A DNA stretch of 20,729 bases from a virus, in the IMG/VR virus record IMGVR_UViG_3300025118_000202, positions 1 through 20,729 of that record; one strand, written 5' to 3'. The notes below the pieces were generated by a model that was not told the DNA's origin, searched no databases, and saw nothing but the letters and a program-made list of their open reading frames with translations. The stretch's first letter is position 1, and the number at the start of each line of letters is the position of its first letter. Positions 1 to 7,358 of the stretch are shown here, piece after piece. A program made the position numbers and the translations under genes.

Positions 1-3000
1 TCTCTTGTTTCCCAATCAAACTTAACTGGTTTTAAAGCATCTACAAACTCTAGTCCTTTATCTAAAGTGTTAATATTTGTTTTATCTCTTTTATCTGATA
101 AAGAGGTAATACTTGTTACTTGACATCTTAAAGTAGCAATATTACTATCACCCAATGTTATTTCATTATCGACATCAACAGCGGTAGCAGCAGCATTATA
201 TCCTATAATTATATTATTTTCACCAGTAGTTAAATCATTTGTACCACTATTACCAGCTAAACCGCCTATAACAGTATTTTTAATACCTGAAGAAATAACT
301 TTACCAGCCTCATACCCCATAGCTACATTATATCCGATTCCATTATAATCTAATGCATTTAATGCACCTTTACCTATAGCTAAATTATTAGAACCTGTAT
401 TTTCTGAACTTAAAGCACCGTATCCTATGGCTATATTGTAAGCTCCAGTCGTAAGTGCATCACCCGCAAGACCACCCATAATTGTATTTTTAGTACCTGT
501 TGAAACCAATTTTCCAGCTTCATAACCTACCGCTGTATTATAAGCATCAGCCCCTGCATCGAGAGATGATAAAGTATGATAACCTATTGCAGTATTTTTT
601 CCATGATCATCTTCTGCACTTAAAGCTTGATAACCTATAGCAACATTATTTGCTCCAGCCGTAAGTGCATCACCTGCCAAGCCTCCTATAAGGGTATTTG
701 CTGTACCTGTTGAAACAGATAAACCAGCGTTATGACCAACAGCTACATTGTGAACATTAATCCCCCCAGCGTCTTGGGCTGCTAAAGCACTAACACCTAT
801 AGCAATACTATTTGATCCTGTATCTTCTGCGCCTAAAGCACCGTAACCCATAGCTACGTTGTAATTACCAGTAGTAAGTGCGTCACCTGTATAACCACCT
901 ATAAGAGTGTTTTTAATACCTGTTGAAACATTTGTACCAGCTACAAATCCTATAGCCACGTTATAAGCATCAGCCCCAGCATCTTGGTTTCTTAAAGCTT
1001 CTTGTCCTATAGCAACACATCTTCCATATGCATCTTCGCTGCCAAGAGCGTGCATACCCACAGCGACATTATACGAACCAGTTGTTAAGGCATCCCCAGC
1101 ATTCGAGCCTATTATTACGTTTTCTGTACCTGTTGAAACAGCTTTACCAGCTTGAAAACCTACCGCTACGTTGTAAGCGTCTGCACCCGCGTCCTGTACT
1201 TTTAATGCCTCTCTACCTATAGCAGTATTTTTACCATGTGCATCTTCTGCACTTAGAGCGGCATACCCAATGGCTACATTATAACTACCTGTTGTAAGCG
1301 CGTCGGCTGCTTGACCACCAACTATTGTGTTTTGTACACCTGTTGAAACATCATTACCAGCATCAAAACCTATTGCAACATTATAAGCATTACCGTCATA
1401 GTTTTGAGCAGATAAAGTACCTCTACCTACAGCGACATTTCTACCGCCTGTATCTTCTGCACCTAAAGCGTATGTTCCTATAGCAACATTAGAACTACCT
1501 GTTGTTAACGCATCACCTGTTGCGCCACCCACAATAGTATTTTCAACACCTGTTGAAACAGCTTCACCAGCATTATAACCTACTGCAACATTATAAGCGT
1601 CTGCTCCTGCATTTTGTAATCTTAAAGCACTATAACCTATAGCGGTATTATTTCCATTCGCATCTTCTGCACCTAATGCTCTATAACCCAAAGCAACATT
1701 ATAACCACCCGTTGTAAGTGCGTCACCTGCAAGCCCTCCTATAATAGTATTTTGTACACCTGTTGAAACATTTAAACCAGCGTTATGACCAATAGCTACA
1801 TTGTGAACATTAATCCCCCCAGCGTCTTGAGCTGCTAAAGCACTAACACCTATAGCAATACTTTTTGATCCTGTATCTTCAGTTGATAAAGCAGATTTAC
1901 CTATAGCTATATTTTCATCACCAGTAGTAAGTGCGTCTCCTGCTAAGCCTCCAATTAAAGTATTATATATACCTGTTGAAACTGCAGTACCAGCTTGATA
2001 ACCCATAGCTGTATTATATCCACTCCCATCATAATTTAAAGCAGTTAAACAATAAGTACCGACAGCAACATTTCTACTCCCTGTATCTTCACTTGTTAAA
2101 GCAGCATGACCAATAGCTGTATTACTATCACCTGTAGTTAAAGCATCTCCAGCAATACCTCCAACTATAACATTCATTGTTCCTGTTGAAACAGCTTTAC
2201 CAGCATTATATCCTAGAGCAACATTATATGCATCAGCACCAGCATCTTGTACTTTTAATGCATTAGAACCAATAGCAACATTCTTTCCATGTGCATCTTC
2301 TGTTTTAAGTGCACTATGCCCTATAGCTGTATTATAGCCTCCTGTTGTTAGCGCCCCTCCAGCATGAACACCCATAAGAACATTAAATGAACTATCAAGT
2401 ATTGCATCACCAGCTAAACTACCAACAATTGTATTTTCAGCGCCTGTTGTAGATAGAGTACTAGCATTATACCCTATAGCTACATTATATGAATTAGCAG
2501 CTGTATTTTGAGTTGCTAAAGCCCCATATCCAATTGCAACAGCTCTTCCTGTTGCGTCTTCTGTTCCAAGAGCACCCTTCCCAATAGCTACGTTTTCATT
2601 ACCAGTGGTAAGTGCATCCCCTGCAAGTCCGCCTATAAGGGTATTTGCTGTACCTGATGAAACAGATAAACCAGAATGATAACCAACAGCAACATTATAA
2701 GTATCTAAAGTAGTCGGACTTGTCATGTTATATAAGGATTGATAACCAACTGCAACATTTCTATCAGCCGCTACGTTTGTTACCATCGATTGTGTACCAA
2801 GAGCTACGTTAGTATTACCTATAGTATTGGCTGCCAAAGAATAATATCCTAAAGCAACGTTATCACTACCTGTTGTTATTGAATAACCAGCTCTAGCTCC
2901 AATAAATGTACTTCTAATAGCTGTTGAAACAGCTTTACCAGCGTCATATCCTATTGCCACATTATATGCATCAGCACCTGCATCTTGTACTTTTAATGCA

Positions 3001-3644
3001 CTAGAACCAATAGCAACATTCTTTCCATGAGCATCTTCTGTAGAAAGAGCTTCGAAGCCTATAGCTGTATTATTTGAACCAGTTGTTAAGCCTATACCAG
3101 CATTACCACCTATTAATGTATTTTCAACACCTGTTGTCATGTCTTTACCAGCTTTATAACCAACTACCACATTATATCCATCAGCCCCTGCGTCTAAATT
3201 TTGTAAAGCTAAATATCCTATAGCTGTATTATAATTATGATTATCTTCAGAGGTTAAAGCTTGATACCCAATAGCTACGTTATAACCACCTGTAGTAAGT
3301 GCATCTCCTGCCAGCCCTCCAATCAATGTATTTCTAACACCTGATGTTAAAGCTGTAGCAGAATTATAACCAATAGCAATATTATAATCACCTGAAGTTA
3401 TAGCATCCATTGCACCTATACCAAGAGCGGTATTATATGTAGCTGCAGATAATGTACCTGTTGTACTATGTCCTACAATTAAAGAACCTGTAAAATCTGT
3501 TCCTTCTATTTTGAAAGCAAGAGGTGTTGTTCCACTAGAATATAATTCTGTGAAGTTATCATTGCAAATCTCAAAAGCGGTTCTTATCGGTGAGCCTGTG
3601 CCATCATTTGCACTTGTTCCTATATCTACTGTTTGTTTACTCAT
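1..3644 (-). CDS. Giant repeat tail fibre with C-terminal peptidase S74 chaperone domain (3' end cut)
   Basis: The reading frame is open from ATG (3642-3644) to the window edge, at least 1214 codons with no stop seen. The first ~60 residues (VDIGTSANDGTG, then AFEICNDNFTELY) look like a virion-attachment segment. From about residue 100, fourteen full units of about 70 residues and a partial fifteenth follow. Each is built from NxAIGxxAL-type sub-repeats, the pattern of YadA-head-like trimeric beta-roll fibres. The last residues (ITLGDSN, then SLSDKRDKTNI, then LKPVKFDWE) are the start of a peptidase S74 intramolecular chaperone, which in this family trimerises the fibre and then cleaves itself off; its catalytic part lies outside the window. 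The likely role is receptor binding at the tail tip. It sits 18 bases after the 55-residue gene. No CGTTATA signal or Shine-Dalgarno precedes it; the leader is nearly all A and T. Confidence 0.9.
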   Translation of the reverse strand, partial: MSKQTVDIGTSANDGTGSPIRTAFEICNDNFTELYSSGTTPLAFKIEGTDFTGSLIVGHSTTGTLSAATYNTALGIGAMDAITSGDYNIAIGYNSATALTSGVRNTLIGGLAGDALTTGGYNVAIGYQALTSEDNHNYNTAIGYLALQNLDAGADGYNVVVGYKAGKDMTTGVENTLIGGNAGIGLTTGSNNTAIGFEALSTEDAHGKNVAIGSSALKVQDAGADAYNVAIGYDAGKAVSTAIRSTFIGARAGYSITTGSDNVALGYYSLAANTIGNTNVALGTQSMVTNVAADRNVAVGYQSLYNMTSPTTLDTYNVAVGYHSGLSVSSGTANTLIGGLAGDALTTGNENVAIGKGALGTEDATGRAVAIGYGALATQNTAANSYNVAIGYNASTLSTTGAENTIVGSLAGDAILDSSFNVLMGVHAGGALTTGGYNTAIGHSALKTEDAHGKNVAIGSNALKVQDAGADAYNVALGYNAGKAVSTGTMNVIVGGIAGDALTTGDSNTAIGHAALTSEDTGSRNVAVGTYCLTALNYDGSGYNTAMGYQAGTAVSTGIYNTLIGGLAGDALTTGDENIAIGKSALSTEDTGSKSIAIGVSALAAQDAGGINVHNVAIGHNAGLNVSTGVQNTIIGGLAGDALTTGGYNVALGYRALGAEDANGNNTAIGYSALRLQNAGADAYNVAVGYNAGEAVSTGVENTIVGGATGDALTTGSSNVAIGTYALGAEDTGGRNVAVGRGTLSAQNYDGNAYNVAIGFDAGNDVSTGVQNTIVGGQAADALTTGSYNVAIGYAALSAEDAHGKNTAIGREALKVQDAGADAYNVAVGFQAGKAVSTGTENVIIGSNAGDALTTGSYNVAVGMHALGSEDAYGRCVAIGQEALRNQDAGADAYNVAIGFVAGTNVSTGIKNTLIGGYTGDALTTGNYNVAMGYGALGAEDTGSNSIAIGVSALAAQDAGGINVHNVAVGHNAGLSVSTGTANTLIGGLAGDALTAGANNVAIGYQALSAEDDHGKNTAIGYHTLSSLDAGADAYNTAVGYEAGKLVSTGTKNTIMGGLAGDALTTGAYNIAIGYGALSSENTGSNNLAIGKGALNALDYNGIGYNVAMGYEAGKVISSGIKNTVIGGLAGNSGTNDLTTGENNIIIGYNAAATAVDVDNEITLGDSNIATLRCQVTSITSLSDKRDKTNINTLDKGLEFVDALKPVKFDWETR
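721..827 (-). repeat. Near-identical repeat copy A (partner 1774-1880)
   Basis: These 107 bases match 1774-1880 with only three mismatches by eye. The two copies are 1053 bases apart, five repeat units. Intervening units have the same protein pattern but much more divergent DNA. The shared stretch encodes the distinctive AAQDAGGINVHN segment. Confidence 0.85.
1774..1880 (-). repeat. Near-identical repeat copy B (partner 721-827)
   Basis: This is the second copy of the 107-base block, with three mismatches to 721-827. Such similarity between non-adjacent units suggests recent duplication or gene conversion within the fibre gene. Confidence 0.85.
2193..2303 (-). repeat. Second pair of similar non-adjacent repeat segments (partner 2931-3041)
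   Basis: About 111 bases align without gaps to 2931-3041, with about eight mismatches counted by eye. The distance is 738 bases (246 codons), not a multiple of 210, because the intervening units 3 and 5 are enlarged. Both copies encode KAV, DAGADAYNVA and EDAHGKNVAIGS segments. Confidence 0.75.
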
Positions 3645-3662
3645 TTTTTAGTTTTTTATTTT

Positions 3663-3830
3663 TTAATATTCTGTTTGATCAGCAGTATATAATGTCGTAT
3701 CTGCCGAAACTAAAGTTGTATCTGCTCTAAAATTAGAAGCATCAGCATTAAAAGGATATATAATCCCCCAGCCATTCGCCTCATTAGTGTTTCCCCACCA
3801 ACTAACCTCATATATGCTTCCGTATGCCAT
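3663..3830 (-). CDS. Small 55-residue protein with three 7-residue ADTT repeats
   Basis: The ATG is at 3828-3830 and TAA at 3663-3665. The N-terminus (MAYGSIYEVSWWGN) is rich in aromatics. The C-terminus carries three tandem seven-residue repeats: RADTTLV, SADTTLY, TADQTEY. It lies between the head-tail connector and the fibre, and its ATG shares one base with the TAA of the preceding 20-codon ORF (TAATG), so it is probably translationally coupled. I recognise no named family. The position next to the fibre suggests a small virion, fibre-adaptor or fibre-assembly protein, but that is inference. Confidence 0.7.
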   Translation of the reverse strand: MAYGSIYEVSWWGNTNEANGWGIIYPFNADASNFRADTTLVSADTTLYTADQTEY

Positions 3831-3892
3831 TATTTAGTTTTTTTGTAAACTATTTCTGCGTTTAATGTGTTTGTTTGTACCCAATATTCCAT
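3830..3892 (-). CDS. Possible 20-residue mini-protein
   Basis: The ATG is at 3890-3892 and TAA at 3830-3832; the product begins MEYWVQTNTLNAEIVYK. The stop overlaps the ATG of the 55-residue gene by one base (TAATG), the arrangement used between real genes elsewhere here. The composition looks protein-like rather than random. Against it are the very short length and the absence of any recognised initiation signal; the 48 bases between it and the connector gene are A+T-rich. It may be a real mini-protein or only a leader that feeds ribosomes to the next gene. Confidence 0.4.
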   Translation of the reverse strand: MEYWVQTNTLNAEIVYKKTK

Positions 3893-3940
3893 TTAAAAAC
3901 TTTTTTAGTTTAACTATATTTTTACTTTTCGGCTTATATA

Positions 3941-4441
3941 TCACAGAACCCAACCATTAAAGGTTGCATCTGAATCTGGAAATACATCACCTCCACTATT
4001 CTGACTATACTCAGGAAATGAACCACTATTATTATTAATGTAGTCTAAAAATCTCTGCGTATAATATTCAGCGGTATTTCTAGCCTTTTGAACTAGAAAA
4101 TCTACCTCTGTTTTACTTACCGTTTCAGCGTTCTCGCTTGTATGCTTATAAATTCCTCCTTGCTTTATTTGATAGGCACTATAAGGAATGAATTCTGCTT
4201 GTGCGTACCAGATTAGCATAGGCTGTACATAATCATTTACTAATGTTAGATAGTTTCCTGCTAAACCTGAGCCAGAAATATCACTGCTTATCTTATCGTA
4301 TAACGTACTGCCTAGATAATTTCGTATTTCTATTTGTTGAGCTACCTTTATAAATTGGATAAATTTATCTGTGTCGGTATTTCCGTCAATGATAGAGTTT
4401 TTTACTAAGTCCGTTCTCGTTATAAATAATACTGTTGCCAT
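3941..4441 (-). CDS. Head-tail connector-like protein (DUF6712-like)
   Basis: The product has 166 residues. The segment from about residue 22 to 120 (DKFIQFIKVAQQIEIRNYLG, then LVNDYVQPMLIWYAQAEFIPYSAYQI, then EVDFLVQKARNTAEYYTQRFLDYI) has the helical pattern and spacing of the small proteins that ring the portal in Bacteroidota phages, which I recall as DUF6712/gp6-like. It begins two bases after the stop of the portal gene, which supports a connector role in head completion. The family name is from memory of sequence patterns, not a search. Confidence 0.6.
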   Translation of the reverse strand: MATVLFITRTDLVKNSIIDGNTDTDKFIQFIKVAQQIEIRNYLGSTLYDKISSDISGSGLAGNYLTLVNDYVQPMLIWYAQAEFIPYSAYQIKQGGIYKHTSENAETVSKTEVDFLVQKARNTAEYYTQRFLDYINNNSGSFPEYSQNSGGDVFPDSDATFNGWVL

Positions 4442-4443
4442 AA

Positions 4444-6255
4444 TTAATTTTTAAAACCCATTTTCTTCCAGTAAGCCGCTGTATAACCTTTATATTGCAT
4501 ATCGTTTGGAGCTACAGAAACCCTTTTAGCGTTTTTTTTACCCTTTGGTGTAAATCCTCTGCTTTTTGCTTCTGTTGATGATATGTTTTCTCCCAAACTT
4601 CTTTCGCCATCTTTTCTCATATATGTTTTGCGATACCATCTATGCTTGCATCTTGCGCCGCCTTTCCAGAGCCAGATTGAATATTTGCTTGAGCCTCCTT
4701 TTCCAAATCCTGCATTGACTACTTTGCTTGTCATAGCTTCTATATCTTCTTTACGATAAACCTTTTTAGCTGAAACCATTTTTCTACAAAATTCTCTTGA
4801 ATTTGCTTGAGTTCTAGCAGGATTGTACATATATCTAACTAAAAATGTATAATCTTCGTATTTTTCTTGTTTACTTTTACCATCTTGAGTATCTTCTTTG
4901 TATGGTCTAGCAACTCCTGTACTTGCAAGCTCTGTTTTGTTTAAATCTTCTATAACTCCATCTAATTCCCCATCAAACTCATAATTAACTTCTCTTTCAT
5001 CTACAATTTCAAAGTTTTTTAATAAATCTTCTTCATTTTCTCCTAAATCAATTAAACTATCAGCAACTTCCGTATCTATAAACTTATTTAGCTCTTTATC
5101 CTCTGATAATTTAACTCCTGTTTCTTCTTCTCTTGTTTCTTCATCTACTACGTTGTCAAGCTCAGTAAATTCAAGCGGCTGAAGCGTTTTAAAGTATAAA
5201 TGCAGCGATATATCGTTGTAAGCTAGTATTTGGTCAAAGGCATTGATTAAAAGTGTCTGAAAAGGTCTAATAACCATGTTATCCATCAAAATAGAAGCGG
5301 TTTTTAGCTCATCTGCGTTACTACCAAAGCCTGTGTTGTCTTTTACCCCTAATAACATAGGACTTACAACCCTATGAGCTACCATAATCTTCTTAGAACT
5401 CTCATCAGACAGAAATTGGTACTGATTATGAGCATCACTTAGCTGAATAGGGTCTATTGTTGCTGCTGTAGCAGGATCGTCGTTAAAAGCAAGTATGAAC
5501 TTGCCCGCATTGGAGCTGCCTGAAAACTTTTCATATATCTTATTTTCTATTATTTCCCTTTGTTCAGGGTCGGGTGTTCCGTTGTTCATGTTAATAAGCA
5601 TACTAGGAGCAAGACCATTCATTATATTATTCAAATGATAGTTAGAAATTTCTTGTTCTAACTCACAATATTGCGTACCGCCCTCATAATCTGGCGGACT
5701 ATAATACTTATATCCTGCTCTATAAGGCTTAATGTACATTATTTCTAAGCCCTCTTTAGATGTACCAAAAGCAGGGATTCGTTTTAATTCGCTATTTCTT
5801 TTATATTTAGCCCAATCATTAAAATAAAAGTAAGCAGGCACTTCTCCTTTTTCGTTACATTTCTCAGCTCTAAGGGTTTCTACAGGTATATGCTCTATTT
5901 CTACAATTCTTGACCTATCTTTTGAATAAATTACCTGTATTGCACATTGACCCATTAATTTTAAATCAGAACACAACCTTCTTACAACTTCATCTCTAAA
6001 TAAAGAAACCATCATTGCATATTGGTCTGGTCGTCTATTAGAATCGGTAGCATCTAAGCCTTTTCCAAATATCATTTCGGAGATTCCGTTTATAATAGCC
6101 ATATTGGTCGGTGAGCCATTATAGCGGTCTATCAAGTATTGGAAATAGTTATTATTTTTGCCAAATGCAATCCACTCTTTACCCATTATCTCTTTTACTA
6201 CAGGAGAAGTGTAAGTACTTAAATTAACAATACTTAATTCAGTTTTATTTTTCAT
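4444..6255 (-). CDS. Portal protein with an added C-terminal Cys/His domain
   Basis: The product has 603 residues. Residues 1-400 look like a phage portal: an N-terminal wing, then NYHLNNIMNGLAPSMLINMN (portal/clip-like) and a stem-like stretch ending near LQPLEF. The portal forms the dodecameric DNA channel at the capsid vertex. An acidic linker follows (about 375-450), then an extra domain from about residue 464: SREFCRKM at 486-493, a KEDIEAM helix, and KGGARCKHRWYRK from 531, with Cys536 and His538. SR-FC followed by a later C-x-H resembles Mu F-type minor head proteins, so this may be a portal-MuF-like fusion. The start shares ATGA with the stop of the 118-residue gene, so it is coupled. 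Finding the portal after the capsid gene is unusual. Confidence 0.8.
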   Translation of the reverse strand: MKNKTELSIVNLSTYTSPVVKEIMGKEWIAFGKNNNYFQYLIDRYNGSPTNMAIINGISEMIFGKGLDATDSNRRPDQYAMMVSLFRDEVVRRLCSDLKLMGQCAIQVIYSKDRSRIVEIEHIPVETLRAEKCNEKGEVPAYFYFNDWAKYKRNSELKRIPAFGTSKEGLEIMYIKPYRAGYKYYSPPDYEGGTQYCELEQEISNYHLNNIMNGLAPSMLINMNNGTPDPEQREIIENKIYEKFSGSSNAGKFILAFNDDPATAATIDPIQLSDAHNQYQFLSDESSKKIMVAHRVVSPMLLGVKDNTGFGSNADELKTASILMDNMVIRPFQTLLINAFDQILAYNDISLHLYFKTLQPLEFTELDNVVDEETREEETGVKLSEDKELNKFIDTEVADSLIDLGENEEDLLKNFEIVDEREVNYEFDGELDGVIEDLNKTELASTGVARPYKEDTQDGKSKQEKYEDYTFLVRYMYNPARTQANSREFCRKMVSAKKVYRKEDIEAMTSKVVNAGFGKGGSSKYSIWLWKGGARCKHRWYRKTYMRKDGERSLGENISSTEAKSRGFTPKGKKNAKRVSVAPNDMQYKGYTAAYWKKMGFKN

Positions 6256-6608
6256 ATTATAATATAATCGTTATCGTAACTATCTTCTGTAGTGTATTCT
6301 CCACTATTCATAGTGTAATAATCGTTATTTTCTTGATCTACAGTTTGGTCTGTACAAAATATCTTATCTTTATAAATTATATCAGTACCCTCTTTCACTG
6401 TCATATCATAAAATCTACCTTCAACTAAAACAGGACTTAAAGCCTGTGCAATTACTAAATAATTTTTGTCAGTTGAAGCACTTATACTACTATAGGTTGT
6501 GGAGGTATTAGTTGAATCGTCTCTTAAAATCATATTAATAGTAGAGGCATAACTTCTTGGAATTATCTTCATTGTTTGACTAGAAGCTGATGTCGTTAAA
6601 TGTATCAT
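6252..6608 (-). CDS. Conserved-looking 118-residue structural-region protein
   Basis: The product is beta-rich with a strongly patterned C-terminal half: LVEGRFYDMTV, then KDKIFCTDQTVDQENNDYYTMN and SYDNDYIII. I recall similar proteins from flavobacterial phages, but no assigned function. It is the first gene after two tandem terminators and carries a CGTTATA-N5-ATG signal, so it probably opens the portal/connector transcription unit. Its last four bases overlap the portal start (ATGA). A head-decoration, connector or assembly role is possible; the sequence does not decide. Confidence 0.65.
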   Translation of the reverse strand: MIHLTTSASSQTMKIIPRSYASTINMILRDDSTNTSTTYSSISASTDKNYLVIAQALSPVLVEGRFYDMTVKEGTDIIYKDKIFCTDQTVDQENNDYYTMNSGEYTTEDSYDNDYIII

Positions 6609-6613
6609 ACTAA

Positions 6614-6620
6614 TATAACG
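6614..6620 (-). promoter_or_regulatory. CGTTATA start-proximal motif before the 118-residue gene
   Basis: On the minus strand CGTTATA is followed by TTAGT and then ATG, a spacing of exactly five bases. The same 7-mer at the same spacing precedes four other genes here. It lies just downstream of two terminators, so a promoter function would make sense, with a transcript that has almost no leader. A translation-initiation signal is the alternative. Confidence 0.6.
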
Positions 6621-6643
6621 AATAAACTTTATATTTTGCGTAT

Positions 6644-6668
6644 AAAAAAAGGAGGTATTAAAACCTCC
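6644..6668 (-). terminator. Rho-independent terminator, second of a tandem pair
   Basis: Read on the minus strand, GGAGGT, a six-base loop and ACCTCC form a perfect six-base-pair stem, followed at once by seven T residues. It lies between the tail-tube-like gene and the 118-residue gene, 36 bases before the latter's ATG. Confidence 0.8.
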
Positions 6669-6706
6669 CTCTAAACTAAATTATGAAAACACTATAACAA
6701 AGATAT

Positions 6707-6746
6707 AAAAAAAAGGGATACGATTTACATATCCCTCTCTTTTTTT
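6707..6746 (-). terminator. Rho-independent terminator, first of a tandem pair (possibly bidirectional)
   Basis: GGGATA and TATCCC (6715-6735) form a six-base-pair stem with a nine-base loop. On the minus strand it is followed by eight T residues. A run of seven T on the other side could make it work in both directions. It starts about 20 bases after the stop of the 178-residue gene. Confidence 0.8.
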
Positions 6747-6766
6747 GAAAACAAGTTAGAACCCTG

Positions 6767-7303
6767 TTAGTTTGGTGTTATTTGAGAACCTTGACTAGCT
6801 CCTGTTACAACTGTTGAAATTGTAAAGTCTGGTGCAGCCATTTCTTGTGCTGTAAACGTCAATGAGTAGCCATTTAGATCGCCCATTGCTGCTCCATTAG
6901 AAAAAGTACCTGTCGTTAACTCACATCCATTAACCTTACCCATTAAATAGTAAGAGCTACCTGCTAAACCACTATAAGCCTCAACCCAAATATGAGGTCT
7001 AGCAATAGCAAGAAGCCTTATTTCTTCTTGAGTATGTCTGTCTTGGAATGTAAAGTTTAAAGTTAATGTACTTTCATAAAATGTAGTACCATTTTCTCGA
7101 GAACTTGTAACACTGGTTTCAAAAGTGGAGTTACCTTTTAAATCAAACTGATATAAAGTAGGAGAACCAGCTATTGCTGAAATTTCGTAATCAGTAATAG
7201 TAATAGCCCCTAATCCACCAAAATCTGCGAAATAAACTGACTTCAAGCCACCTACTCCTGATTTACAGGGTACTTTTCTACCTTTTGTTAATACACACGC
7301 CAT
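6767..7303 (-). CDS. Putative major tail (tube) protein
   Basis: The product has 178 residues, beta-rich and ordered: KSVYFADFGGLGAITITDYE near the N-terminus, YQFDLKGNSTFE and SRENGTTFYESTL in the middle, then RPHIWVEAYSG, YYLMGKVNGCE and MGDLNGYSLTFTAQE towards the C-terminus. These segments match what I remember of major tail or tube-type structural proteins in Bacteroidota phages. It follows the major capsid gene and is bracketed by terminators on both sides, as expected for a highly expressed virion protein. A head-decoration protein is the main alternative, because the rest of the tail module is far upstream. Confidence 0.55.
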   Translation of the reverse strand: MACVLTKGRKVPCKSGVGGLKSVYFADFGGLGAITITDYEISAIAGSPTLYQFDLKGNSTFETSVTSSRENGTTFYESTLTLNFTFQDRHTQEEIRLLAIARPHIWVEAYSGLAGSSYYLMGKVNGCELTTGTFSNGAAMGDLNGYSLTFTAQEMAAPDFTISTVVTGASQGSQITPN

Positions 7304-7319
7304 GTTATTAAAGTATTAT

Positions 7320-7347
7320 AAAAAAGGGTAGGGTTAACTACCCCTTT
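7320..7347 (-). terminator. Rho-independent terminator after the major capsid gene
   Basis: On the minus strand GGGTAG, a six-base loop and CTACCC (7326-7343) form the stem, followed by six T residues. It lies 12 bases after the capsid stop and 17 bases before the next ATG, and no clear promoter is visible in that gap. Partial read-through would set the ratio of capsid to tail-tube-like protein. Confidence 0.75.
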
Positions 7348-7358
7348 CTAGTTAATTA

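Larger units (their letters stand above)
294..3347 (-). repeat. Array of fourteen ~210-bp coding repeats inside the fibre gene
   Basis: The array starts at a TSG/STG residue triplet and repeats with a period of 210 bases. Each unit encodes TGxxNTLIGGLAGDALTTG, then YNVAIG, ED-G, AIG-AL, QDAGADAYNVAIG and GYxAGxxV. Units 3 and 5 are longer (about 89 and 87 residues). Units 7 and 12 have 71 residues because DAGGINVHN replaces DAGADAYN. A fifteenth partial unit at the left leads into the S74 domain. The period keeps the frame everywhere, so unit gain or loss would change fibre length without breaking the protein. Confidence 0.9.

Noticed and set aside
240-3352. Regular repeats that might be taken for a CRISPR or DNA satellite array
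   Set aside because: The period is 210 bases, in frame, with protein-level conservation and variable DNA; there are no short identical repeats with unique spacers.
4299-4305. CGTTATA on the minus strand inside the connector gene (also 11777-11783)
   Set aside because: No ATG at the five-base spacing and no gene begins there; taken as chance occurrences in coding sequence.
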